This document shows, piece after piece, positions 26,978 to 35,196 of a stretch of DNA of 64,000 bases; positions within the stretch are counted from its first letter, which is position 1; each line of letters begins with the position of its first letter. The notes beneath the pieces are model-generated. The model was not told the origin of the DNA, searched no databases, and worked only from the letters and a program-made list of their open reading frames with translations. The position numbers and the translations under genes are program-made. Origin of the DNA: Hymenobacter canadensis (GTDB lineage: Bacteria; Bacteroidota; Bacteroidia; Cytophagales; Hymenobacteraceae); NCBI RefSeq assembly GCF_027359925.1, contig NZ_CP114767.1, forward strand, positions 434,001 to 498,000. The letters are read 5' to 3'.

Positions 26978-28375
26978 ATGGAACGCTACAGACACTACAC
27001 GGACGCCTCCCGCGTCACTCTGCTGTTAGTTGATGTGCTCCTCATCTTTGGAGCCTTCCGGCTGGCTGGGCGTATCACCTTGGGCCATTGGTCCTTCGGT
27101 GGATATTATCCGTTTTTCTTCATCATTTTCGGGCTGCTCTGGTGGATCCTGTCCGGGCAGTACGCCAACATCTACCGGGTCGACCGGCTGATTACGTACC
27201 CGGAGAAGCTGCTGCACCTGATGCGGACGTTTTTGCTGCATGCGGCCCTCGTGCTGCTGGCGGTTGCGGCCAAGGGCCAGGACTGGCCGCCGGTGGAGTA
27301 CCTGTTTTCCGTGTACAGCCTTTCTATGGTGGGGGTGGTATCGGGCCGGTTTCTGCTCACGTTTCTGTACCGCTCCTACCACAAGCATTTTGCGCGGGCT
27401 AACAGCCGCTTCGTAATCATCGGGGCCGGCGACAGCGGGCAGGAGCTTTACCGGTTTCTGGCCTCGCACGACCCCATCGGTACGGAGTTCCTGGGCTTTT
27501 TCTCCGACGAGGCCCTGCCTACGGAGTTTCAGCCGATGGTGCGCGGCCGCCTGGCCGATCTGAAGGCGTTTTGCCTGCGCGAGCAAATCAACGACATCTA
27601 CTTCGCCCTGCCGCTCGACCGGCATCAGCTCATCGAAGACCTGTCGCGCTTTGCCGATGACCATTTCCTTTCCTTCCGCATCGTGCCCGATTTCCGCGGC
27701 ACCATGCGCAAAGACGTCAACGTGTATTTCTACGACCACCTGCCTATTCTCACCATCCGGCACGAGCCGCTGGGCATGCGCACCAATCAGGTGGTGAAGC
27801 GGGTGTTTGATATTGCGTTTTCCGGCCTGGTCATCTGCACGATATTCCCGGTGATCATGCCCGTGCTGGCTTTGCTGATCAAGCTGGATTCGCCGGGGCC
27901 GGTGTTTTTCCGGCAGATGCGCCCGGGCAAGCGCAACCACTTGTTTCCGTGCTACAAGCTACGCACGATGCAGGCCAGCCATGGCCGCCCCGAGCTGCAG
28001 GCCACCAAGCACGACGTGCGCGTGACCCGCATAGGCCAGTATCTGCGCAAGTACAATCTGGACGAGCTGCCGCAGTTTTTCAATGTGCTGCTGGGGCATA
28101 TGTCGGTGGTTGGGCCGCGGCCTAACATGGTTTCCCAGCTGGAGGAATACAGCAAGCATATCCGCACCTACCACATGCGGCACGCCGTCACGCCCGGTAT
28201 CACGGGCTACGCCCAGGTGAACGGCTACCGCGGCGAAACCCGCGAGGCCGGGACCATGGAGAAGCGCGTGGAATACGACCTGAAGTACGTGGAAAACTGG
28301 TCGTTCGGGATGGATATGAAAATCATCTGGCAGACAGTCTGGAACATGGTGCGGGGCGAAAAAAACGCCTATTGA
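26978..28375 (+). CDS. Undecaprenyl-phosphate sugar-1-phosphate transferase (WcaJ type)
   Basis: 465 residues. Four to five N-terminal membrane helices (10-130), a CoA-binding-like Rossmann domain with IIGAGDSGQELYRF (about 145-250), one more helix, then the C-terminal sugar transferase catalytic domain (FDIAFSG..., KLDSPGPVFFRQ, RKYNLDELPQ, GPRP, TPGITGYAQVNGYRG). This type moves sugar-1-phosphate from UDP-sugar to undecaprenyl phosphate, the first committed step of repeat-unit synthesis. It heads the + block of the polysaccharide region, and its TGA stop lies within a repeat-like sequence. Confidence 0.94.
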   Translation: MERYRHYTDASRVTLLLVDVLLIFGAFRLAGRITLGHWSFGGYYPFFFIIFGLLWWILSGQYANIYRVDRLITYPEKLLHLMRTFLLHAALVLLAVAAKGQDWPPVEYLFSVYSLSMVGVVSGRFLLTFLYRSYHKHFARANSRFVIIGAGDSGQELYRFLASHDPIGTEFLGFFSDEALPTEFQPMVRGRLADLKAFCLREQINDIYFALPLDRHQLIEDLSRFADDHFLSFRIVPDFRGTMRKDVNVYFYDHLPILTIRHEPLGMRTNQVVKRVFDIAFSGLVICTIFPVIMPVLALLIKLDSPGPVFFRQMRPGKRNHLFPCYKLRTMQASHGRPELQATKHDVRVTRIGQYLRKYNLDELPQFFNVLLGHMSVVGPRPNMVSQLEEYSKHIRTYHMRHAVTPGITGYAQVNGYRGETREAGTMEKRVEYDLKYVENWSFGMDMKIIWQTVWNMVRGEKNAY

Positions 28376-28472
28376 ATGGCTTAATGGCTGCAGGGTTGAG
28401 TGGTTGGTCGTCCGGAGTTGTCTGGCAGAATAGCCCGCCATATACCCATTGAACAATTCAACCATTCAATCA
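28371..28472. repeat. Degenerate inverted repeat, family J
   Basis: The left part (28371-28407, ATTGAATGGCTTAATGG...) and the complement of 28446-28472 (ATTGAATGGTTGAATTG...) share a TTGAATGG motif but are imperfect. The first contains the TGA stop of the sugar transferase gene and the second ends 3-5 bp before the next start codon. Confidence 0.5.
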
Positions 28473-28474
28473 CT

Positions 28475-29257
28475 ATGCTTCCCAAGCGCTACGTCCTCGA
28501 CGCCTGCATTTCCACGGGCACGCCGTCCCATTTTGTAGATGCCATTCTGCAGCTGGGAGCCGCCCGGTGCTCGGCCTATGTGTGTTTTGCCAACGTGCAT
28601 ATGGTGGTAGAAGCGCAGCGCGACCCGGCTTTCCGGCAAGTACTTAACCAGGCCGCCATTGCCGCGCCCGACGGCAGCCCGGTAGCCGCCGCGGTGGGCT
28701 GGTTCAACACCGGCCAGCACCAGGGCCGCATTGCAGGCATGGATTTGCTGCCGGCCCTGCTTACGGAGGCGGCCCGGCGCCGGCAGTCGGTGTACTTTTA
28801 TGGTACTACGCCGCCGGTATTGGAAGCCATGGTGGCGCGGGCCCGGCACGAGCTGCCCGACCTACGCATCGTGGGAACCTGCGCGCCTCCCTTCCGGCCG
28901 CTCACGTCCGAAGAAGACGAGGCGGAAACTGCTGCCATCAACGCCGCCGACCCCGATTTGCTGTTTGTGGCGCTGGGCTGCCCGAAGCAGGAAAACTGGA
29001 TGGCTGCCCACCGTGGCCGAATCCGGGCGTGCATGCTGGGCGTGGGGCAGGCTTTTCCGGTATATGCGGGCCTGGAGCGCCGTTTGCCCCCGTGGGCCCG
29101 GCGCCTGTGGCTGGAATGGGCGTATCGTTTCTGGCTGGAGCCCCGGCGCCTGTGGCGGCGGTATTTGCTCACCAACTCCCGCTTCCTGTACCTGGTAACC
29201 CGCCGCATGGTGGCCCTGAGCGTGGGCCGGCCCACGCCCGCTGTCTGCAGCGAGTAA
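28475..29257 (+). CDS. WecG/TagA/CpsF family glycosyltransferase
   Basis: 260 residues from ATG 28475. GT26 family: contains VCFANVHMVVEA, the substrate loop AAPDGSPVA, FYGTTPPVLEAM, and the conserved LLFVALGCPKQENWM. Typical members add ManNAc or a similar sugar to the undecaprenyl-linked primer. Directly after the initiating transferase, it should therefore add the second sugar. The sugar used is inferred. Confidence 0.92.
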   Translation: MLPKRYVLDACISTGTPSHFVDAILQLGAARCSAYVCFANVHMVVEAQRDPAFRQVLNQAAIAAPDGSPVAAAVGWFNTGQHQGRIAGMDLLPALLTEAARRRQSVYFYGTTPPVLEAMVARARHELPDLRIVGTCAPPFRPLTSEEDEAETAAINAADPDLLFVALGCPKQENWMAAHRGRIRACMLGVGQAFPVYAGLERRLPPWARRLWLEWAYRFWLEPRRLWRRYLLTNSRFLYLVTRRMVALSVGRPTPAVCSE

Positions 29258-29418
29258 TCAGTCCGCTCCACCCTTTCGCTTTCCCGCCTTCTGCTGCAGG
29301 TTTCCGCGCGCACCCAGTCTTCTGGCGGAGCCTTGGTGAGGGTGTGCGGGGTATAACTCCGTATGTGGACTATGTGGATCTTTTATTGTTATTATTTATA
29401 AATAATTAATAAATTTTA

Positions 29419-29448
29419 TTGACAATATTATAAAATTATTTACCTTTC
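29419..29448 (+). promoter_or_regulatory. Promoter candidate for the CDP-sugar module
   Basis: TTG (29419-29421), a 19-bp spacer and TACCTTTC (29441-29448, one base off TAnnTTTG) in an AT-rich gap (29258-29558) before rfbF. Nothing else is evident in that gap. Confidence 0.5.
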
Positions 29449-29558
29449 ACTACCTGGTATATGCACATGTTGCTATGCTTGTGGTTACTGGCTGAGTGGA
29501 GTTCTTTCTGGTTGTTGTTCCCCTTCGTGTATCACTCGTCCCTTTAACTGTTGCACTC

Positions 29559-30452
29559 ATGAAAGCGGTAATTCTGGCGGGGGGCTATGGCACCCGCATC
29601 AGCGAAGAAAGCGGGGTGCGCCCGAAACCAATGGTGGAAATAGGGGGCAAGCCTATCTTGTGGCACATCATGAAGATCTACGCCCACCACGGCATTCACG
29701 ACTTTGTGATCTGCTGCGGCTATAAGGGTCACATGATCAAGCAGTACTTCTCCGATTACTTCCTGCACAATGCCGACGTGACGTTCCGGATGGACCGCAA
29801 CGAAATGCAGGTGCACCGCAACAACACCGAGCCCTGGAACGTGACGCTGGTAGACACCGGCCAGGAAACCATGACCGGCGGCCGCCTGCGCCGGGTGCGC
29901 GAGTACCTCGACGACAGCACCTTCTGCCTTACCTACGGCGACGGGGTAGGGGATGTGGACATCAGCGCGGCCGTGCGCTACCACCAGCAGCAGGGCGTGC
30001 AGGCTACCCTCACGGCCGTCCGGCAGCCCGGCCGCTTTGGCGTGTTCAACCTGCAAGACAGCGCCGAGCGGATCGAGAGCTTCACAGAAAAGCCCGAAGG
30101 TGGCGAAACCCCGTGGATCAATGGCGGCTTCTTCGTGCTTGAGCCCAGTGTCCTCGACTACATCGACGACGACGATACTGTATGGGAAAAGGCGCCGCTG
30201 GAGCGCCTGGCCCGCGAAAATAGCCTGGCGGCCTTCCGCCACACGGGCTTCTGGCAGCCCATGGATACCCTCCGCGACCGGAATATGCTGGAAGAGCTCT
30301 GGCAGAAAAACCAGGCTAAATGGAAGGTCTGGGACAAGGTCGCTCAGCCACTTTCAACCCCTGACCCCGTGCTGGCCGAGATTATGGCCTCCCCGGTACA
30401 GGCCCCGCAGGGCCAGCGCGTGGCCGCCGCCACCATCATGCCCGCCAGCTAA
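29559..30452 (+). CDS. rfbF: Glucose-1-phosphate cytidylyltransferase
   Basis: 297 residues from ATG 29559; the frame is open upstream but the family starts here. The nucleotidyltransferase signature [58 protein letters not shown] and [10 protein letters not shown] mark RfbF, which makes CDP-glucose from glucose-1-phosphate and CTP. The C-terminal 25 residues ([11 protein letters not shown]...) are an extension. It should provide the nucleotide sugar for the following genes. Confidence 0.95.
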   Translation: MKAVILAGGYGTRISEESGVRPKPMVEIGGKPILWHIMKIYAHHGIHDFVICCGYKGHMIKQYFSDYFLHNADVTFRMDRNEMQVHRNNTEPWNVTLVDTGQETMTGGRLRRVREYLDDSTFCLTYGDGVGDVDISAAVRYHQQQGVQATLTAVRQPGRFGVFNLQDSAERIESFTEKPEGGETPWINGGFFVLEPSVLDYIDDDDTVWEKAPLERLARENSLAAFRHTGFWQPMDTLRDRNMLEELWQKNQAKWKVWDKVAQPLSTPDPVLAEIMASPVQAPQGQRVAAATIMPAS

Positions 30453-30568
30453 CCACCGCCCCCTTTCTCCAACTTCCCACCATCCGTCGGCCCCTATGCT
30501 ACAAGGGCTGAAAGGGCCGCGCTTGTCCCTCTGAACGCTCTTTTCTGCTTCACTTCTCTCGATCTGCA

Positions 30569-31651
30569 ATGAACCGCATCCTCATCACCGGCAATATGGG
30601 CTACGTAGGGCCCGGCGTGGTACAGCACCTGCGCCGCCAGTTTCCCCAGGCCGAGCTGATTGGCTACGACATGGGTTTTTTTGCGCACTGCCTGACCGGT
30701 GCCACCCGGCTGCCGGAGTCGCGGCTGGACCGCCAGCTGTTTGGTGATGTGCGCGAGCTGCCCGCGGAGCTGCTGCAGGGCGTGGATGCCATTGTGCATT
30801 TGGCCGCCATCAGCAACGACCCCATGGGCCAGACCTATGAGGACGTGACCATGCAGGTCAACCACGAGGCCGGCATCCGGCTGGCGCGGCGTGCTAAGGC
30901 GGCCGGCGTGCGGGCGTTTGTGTTTGCCAGCTCCTGCAGCATCTATGGGGCGGGGGGCGAGGGCGCTAAAACCGAAACCTCCGAAGTAAACCCGCTGACT
31001 GCTTACGCTCGCTCCAAGGTGCGCAGCGAGCAGGACCTGCGCCCGCTGGCCGATGACGACTTCTGCGTCACCTGCCTGCGGTTTGCCACAGCCTGCGGCT
31101 GGAGCGACCGGCTGCGCCTGGACCTGGTGGTCAACGATTTCGTGGCCGGTGCCGTGGCTTCGGGCACCATCAGCATCCTCAGCGACGGTACGCCCTGGCG
31201 CCCCCTGATTCATGTGCAGGATATGGCCCGGGCCATCGAGTGGGCCATCGGCCGCGAGGCCAGCCACGGCGGCGCCTTTCTGGCCATCAATACCGGAGCC
31301 GACAGCTGGAACTACCAAGTTCGCGACCTGGCGCACGCCATTGCCGAGAGCATTCCGGGCACCGAAGTGAGCCTAAACGCCGCTGCGCCGCCCGACAAAC
31401 GCTCCTACCGCGTCGATTTTGGCATGTACCGCGACCTGGCCCCCGGCCACCAGCCCCGCCGGACGCTGCCCGATACTATTGCCGAGCTCCGCGACGGCCT
31501 GCTGGCCATGAACTTCTGCGACGCCAGCTTCCGCACGTCGCAGCTGATGCGCCTGCGGGTGCTCACGGCCCTGCGCGAGTCCGGCGAGCTGACCGATGAA
31601 CTCACCTGGGCGCTACCGACGGTAGTGCCGGCTGCCGCTCTACTGGTCTGA
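30569..31651 (+). CDS. NAD-dependent sugar epimerase/reductase (SDR)
   Basis: 360 residues. Extended SDR with GNMGYVGPGVV in place of the usual GGAGFIG, HLAAISND, and the catalytic YARSK (Tyr, Lys). The residues before it read SSCSIYG, without the acidic pair that 4,6-dehydratases carry (STDEVYG-type), so it is more probably a 4-epimerase or reductase. No 4,6-dehydratase was seen in the module. Its substrate is inferred to be a CDP-linked keto-sugar from the neighbouring rfbF. Confidence 0.88.
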   Translation: MNRILITGNMGYVGPGVVQHLRRQFPQAELIGYDMGFFAHCLTGATRLPESRLDRQLFGDVRELPAELLQGVDAIVHLAAISNDPMGQTYEDVTMQVNHEAGIRLARRAKAAGVRAFVFASSCSIYGAGGEGAKTETSEVNPLTAYARSKVRSEQDLRPLADDDFCVTCLRFATACGWSDRLRLDLVVNDFVAGAVASGTISILSDGTPWRPLIHVQDMARAIEWAIGREASHGGAFLAINTGADSWNYQVRDLAHAIAESIPGTEVSLNAAAPPDKRSYRVDFGMYRDLAPGHQPRRTLPDTIAELRDGLLAMNFCDASFRTSQLMRLRVLTALRESGELTDELTWALPTVVPAAALLV

Positions 31652-31701
31652 TAACGCCCAGTCTTCACTTGCCCGAAATCCCACCGTTTCTACACTCCCC
31701 A

Positions 31702-32277
31702 ATGGACCCCCGTATGATTTTCACTGAAACTGAATTGCCCGGCGCCTTCATCATTGATGTGGAGCGTATGTCCGACGAGCGGGGCTTTTTTGCGCGCTCC
31801 TGGTGCGAGGATGAGTTTGCGGCGCACGGCATCCTGATGCCGCCGCTGCAGGCCAACGTCTCGTCGAACCCCCAGCGCGGTACCCTGCGCGGCATGCACT
31901 ACCAGCTGCCGCCGCACGAGGAAACCAAGCTGGTACGCTGCACCCGCGGCGCCATCTACGACGTGATAGTGGACCTGCGCGAAGAGTCGCCGACCTACGG
32001 CAAGTGGCTAGGCGTGGAGCTGACCGCCGACTCGTTTCGGATGCTGTTCGTGCCGGGCCGCTTTGCCCACGGCTTCATCACGCTCACCGACAACACCGAT
32101 GTAGGCTACCAGGTGTCGGCCAAATATGCGCCGGGGGCCGAGCGGGGTCTGCGCTGGAACGACTCTGCCATCGGGATTCAGTGGCCAATACCGCCCACCC
32201 TGGTATCAGAAAAAGACCAGCATCACCCGGACTTTCAGCTGAGAGTGGCAGAGGAGGTTGAGTTAAGTAAAAATTAA
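31702..32277 (+). CDS. RmlC-like dTDP/CDP-sugar 3,5-epimerase
   Basis: About 191 residues from ATG 31702; ATG 31714 (MIFTETELPG) is an equally likely start. Cupin fold with DERGFFARSW, GTLRGMHYQ (catalytic His), RCTRGAIYDVIVDLR, FVPGRFAHGF and GLRWND. RmlC-type enzymes isomerise 4-keto-6-deoxyhexoses at C3/C5; in a CDP pathway one would act on the keto-sugar. Its TAA stop codon lies inside the left arm of a family-H repeat. Confidence 0.9.
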   Translation: MDPRMIFTETELPGAFIIDVERMSDERGFFARSWCEDEFAAHGILMPPLQANVSSNPQRGTLRGMHYQLPPHEETKLVRCTRGAIYDVIVDLREESPTYGKWLGVELTADSFRMLFVPGRFAHGFITLTDNTDVGYQVSAKYAPGAERGLRWNDSAIGIQWPIPPTLVSEKDQHHPDFQLRVAEEVELSKN

Positions 32278-32365
32278 AAATTGAGAATCAAAAATGGTGG
32301 ATACATGCTCCAGAGGCACTATGCTCCATTGTTGATGGTTGATTTTTGATTCTCAGTTTTTAATT
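32272..32365. repeat. Inverted repeat, family H
   Basis: 24-bp arms with one mismatch (32272-32295 and 32342-32365; AATTAAAAA.TGAGAATCAA core), 46 bp apart. The left arm contains the stop codon of the epimerase gene, and the right arm ends 9 bp before the start of the next gene. Confidence 0.85.
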
Positions 32366-32374
32366 GAAAAGCAC

Positions 32375-33718
32375 ATGCTGATCATTGATAAAGCCCTGGA
32401 AAAGCGGCAGCGCGACGGCAACCCGATTCGGGTGGGCATGATTGGGGCCGGCTTTATGGCGCGGGGCGTGGCCCGGCAGATCTGCCGCTACGTGCCCGGC
32501 ATGGAGCTCGTGGCCATTGCTAACCGCACGCCCGACCGCGCCCGCGCCATCTATGCCGAAGCCGGCGTGCCGGAGGTGCGCGAAGTGGCATCGGTGGCGC
32601 AGCTGGAAGCCTGCATTGCGCTGGGCCAGCCCGCCATCACCGACGATGCGCTGCTGCTGAGCCGGGCGGCCGGCATCGACGCCATTATTGAGGTGACGGG
32701 GGCCGTGGAGCATGGCGCGCAGGTAGTGCTGGAGGCCATCCGGCACGGCAAGCACATCATCCTGCTCAATGCCGAGCTCGATGGCACCGTGGGGCCAATC
32801 CTAAAGGTGTATGCCGACCGGGCCGGGGTAATTTACTCTGTGTCGGACGGCGACCAGCCGGGCGTGACGCTCAACCTAGCCCGCTTCGTGAAGGGCCTGG
32901 GTGTGACGCCGGTGCTGTGCGGCAACATCAAAGGCCTGCACGACCCGTACCGCAACCCCACCACCCAGGAGGGCTTTGCGCGGCAGTGGGGCCAGAACCC
33001 CAGCATGGTCACGAGCTTCGCTGACGGTAGCAAAATCAGCTTCGAGCAGGCCGTTATTGCCAATGCGCTGGACATGCGCGTGGCGCAACGTGGCATGCTG
33101 GGGCCCACCGTGGAGCCCGGTACGCCCATCAGCAAGGCCGCCGAGTGGTACCCGCAGGAGCTGCTGCTGAACGGTGGCCCCGGCCTCGTCGATTATGTGG
33201 TGGGGGCCGAGCCCGGGCCGGGCGTATTCGTGCTGGGCACCATCGACGATGCCGTGCAGCAGCACTACCTCAAGCTCTACAAGCTGGGGCCGGGCCCGCT
33301 CTACTGCTTCTACACGCCCTACCATTTGTGCCACTTCGAAACGCCCACCACGGTGGCCCGCGCCGTGCTGTTTCAGGATGCCACCCTGGCCCCGGCCGGC
33401 CCCATGCGGGTAGAAGTGGTGACGGCCGCCAAAGTAGCCCTATTTGCGGGCCAGACGCTCGACGGCATCGGGCACTACCACACCTATGGCCTGGCTGAAA
33501 ACGCCGACATCACCGAGCGCGACAACCTGTTGCCCATCGGGGTGGCCGAAGGCTGCGTGCTGCGCCACGACATCCAGCGCGACCAAGTGCTGACCTACGA
33601 CGATGTGCTGCTGCCGGAAGGCCGCCTCATCGATAAGCTGCGAGCCGAGCAGGCCGCCCATTTTGCGGGGGCCACAAGCCAGCCGGCCAGCCAATTAATG
33701 CCATCAATACTACAGTAG
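32375..33718 (+). CDS. COG4091-type NAD(P)-binding oxidoreductase with SAF-like C-terminus
   Basis: 447 residues from ATG 32375. An N-terminal Rossmann domain with MIGAGFMARGVARQI, then VTGAVEHGAQ and AELDGTVGPILK as in homoserine-dehydrogenase-like proteins, and a C-terminal SAF-like part (VAEGCVLRHDI, VLTYDDVLLPEG). This is the COG4091 family, which includes StrU of streptomycin clusters. Its reaction in sugar pathways is not established to my knowledge; oxidation or reduction of a keto-sugar is inferred from context. Confidence 0.82.
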   Translation: MLIIDKALEKRQRDGNPIRVGMIGAGFMARGVARQICRYVPGMELVAIANRTPDRARAIYAEAGVPEVREVASVAQLEACIALGQPAITDDALLLSRAAGIDAIIEVTGAVEHGAQVVLEAIRHGKHIILLNAELDGTVGPILKVYADRAGVIYSVSDGDQPGVTLNLARFVKGLGVTPVLCGNIKGLHDPYRNPTTQEGFARQWGQNPSMVTSFADGSKISFEQAVIANALDMRVAQRGMLGPTVEPGTPISKAAEWYPQELLLNGGPGLVDYVVGAEPGPGVFVLGTIDDAVQQHYLKLYKLGPGPLYCFYTPYHLCHFETPTTVARAVLFQDATLAPAGPMRVEVVTAAKVALFAGQTLDGIGHYHTYGLAENADITERDNLLPIGVAEGCVLRHDIQRDQVLTYDDVLLPEGRLIDKLRAEQAAHFAGATSQPASQLMPSILQ

Positions 33719-33774
33719 GCCGGTTTGCGGCTACTGAGTTTTCCGTTCATTCTTTTCCTCCCCACTCATCTGCT

Positions 33775-35127
33775 ATGATGACAAAGCTAAGTGCCTATCC
33801 AACTGCCGAGGCCGTTCCGGCTGCTCTGTATCCGGCAGATAGTGTTATGCTTGGCGAGCCGGTAGCGCAAGCGACCAGCCCGGTAGAGCCGCCGGCCAGT
33901 CCTTGTCGCTTCTGCGGTACTCCGCTCGACACCACCTTTGTCAACCTGGGTACTTCGCCGTTGTGCCAGCACCACGTGCGTCCGCACGAATTCAACCGGG
34001 CCGAAGCCTTTTATCCGCTGCATGCCCGGGTTTGCCGCGAATGTTTCCTGGTGCAGCTCGATGAGTTCGTGACCTCTGAGCAAATCTTTCAGAACGATTA
34101 CGCCTATTTCTCTTCCTACTCGGCCTCGTGGCTGCGCCACGCCAGCCTCTACACCGATATGGCCGCCAGCCGGTTTGCGCTGCGCGAGGACAGTCTGGTG
34201 GTGGAAGTGGCCTCTAACGACGGTTACCTGCTGCAGTATTTTGTGGCCAAGGGTATTCCGGTGCTGGGCGTGGAGCCGGCGCACAACGTGGCCGAAGTAG
34301 CTCGCGCCAAAGGCATCAACACGCTGGGGAAATTCTTTGGCCGCGAAACGGCCGCTTACGTGGCTGCTACTGCCGGCCAGGCTGACCTGCTGCTGGGCAA
34401 CAACGTGCTGGCCCACGTGCCCGACATCAACGATTTTGTGGCTGGTATGCAGGTGCTGCTTAAGCCCGATGGCGTCATTACGATGGAGTTTCCCCACCTA
34501 TTGCGGCTGATGGACGGCAACCAGTTCGATACCATCTACCACGAGCATTTCAGCTACCTGTCGTTTTACACCGTGGAGCGCATCTTCGCGCATCATGGCC
34601 TCACGCTGTTCGACGTGGAAGAGCTGACCACGCACGGCGGCTCGCTGCGCATTTTTGCCCGGCACGAGTCGTCAGGGGCGTGGCCCGTAACGGAGCGTAT
34701 CGCAGAGCTGCGGGAGCGGGAACTGGCGTTGGGCATCACGCAGCTGGCCTACTACGCCGACTTCGAGGAAAACGCCAAGGAAACCAAGCGCAAGCTGCTC
34801 GAATTCCTGATTGACGCCAAGCGTGCCGGCAAAACGGTGGTTGGCTACGGGGCGCCCGGCAAAGGCAACACGCTGCTCAACTACTGCGGCATCCGCACCG
34901 ATTTCCTTGACTATACCGTTGATGTCAGTCCGCACAAGCAAGGCAACTTTCTGCCCGGCAGCCGCATTCCCATCTGCCATCCCGACCGCATCTTCAGTAC
35001 CCGGCCCGACTACGTGCTGCTGCTGCCCTGGAACCTGCGTGAGGAAATCATGGAGCAGATGAGCGGCATCCGGGAGTGGGGCGGGCAGTTTGTGGTGCCG
35101 ATTCCGGAAGTGCGGGTCTACGAATAA
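33775..35127 (+). CDS. Sugar C-methyltransferase, TylC3/NovU type
   Basis: 450 residues; two adjacent ATGs (33775, 33778) can start it. An N-terminal zinc-ribbon-like segment CRFCGTPLD...CRECFLVQL, a SAM-binding domain with VEVASNDGYLLQYF, and a C-terminal half with the conserved VVGYGAPGKGNTLLNYCGI. This three-part layout marks C-methyltransferases that add a branch methyl at C3 of 4-keto-deoxysugars. It suggests that the product is a branched-chain sugar, which fits the CDP-sugar module. Confidence 0.9.
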   Translation: MMTKLSAYPTAEAVPAALYPADSVMLGEPVAQATSPVEPPASPCRFCGTPLDTTFVNLGTSPLCQHHVRPHEFNRAEAFYPLHARVCRECFLVQLDEFVTSEQIFQNDYAYFSSYSASWLRHASLYTDMAASRFALREDSLVVEVASNDGYLLQYFVAKGIPVLGVEPAHNVAEVARAKGINTLGKFFGRETAAYVAATAGQADLLLGNNVLAHVPDINDFVAGMQVLLKPDGVITMEFPHLLRLMDGNQFDTIYHEHFSYLSFYTVERIFAHHGLTLFDVEELTTHGGSLRIFARHESSGAWPVTERIAELRERELALGITQLAYYADFEENAKETKRKLLEFLIDAKRAGKTVVGYGAPGKGNTLLNYCGIRTDFLDYTVDVSPHKQGNFLPGSRIPICHPDRIFSTRPDYVLLLPWNLREEIMEQMSGIREWGGQFVVPIPEVRVYE

Positions 35128-35135
35128 GGTGGTGG

Positions 35136-35179
35136 CTTGGCAAGCTCCGGATGACATCTGTCATCCGGAGCTTGCCAAG
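35136..35179. repeat. Compact inverted repeat, family D (second copy)
   Basis: Perfect 21-bp arms (35136-35156 and 35159-35179) with a 2-nt loop. The sequence GTCATCCGGAGCTTGCCAAG is a variant of family D seen at 14718 and 61722. It lies between two genes of the sugar module, with no T-run. Confidence 0.88.
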
Positions 35180-35196
35180 GGCCTTGTCCTGCCAAA

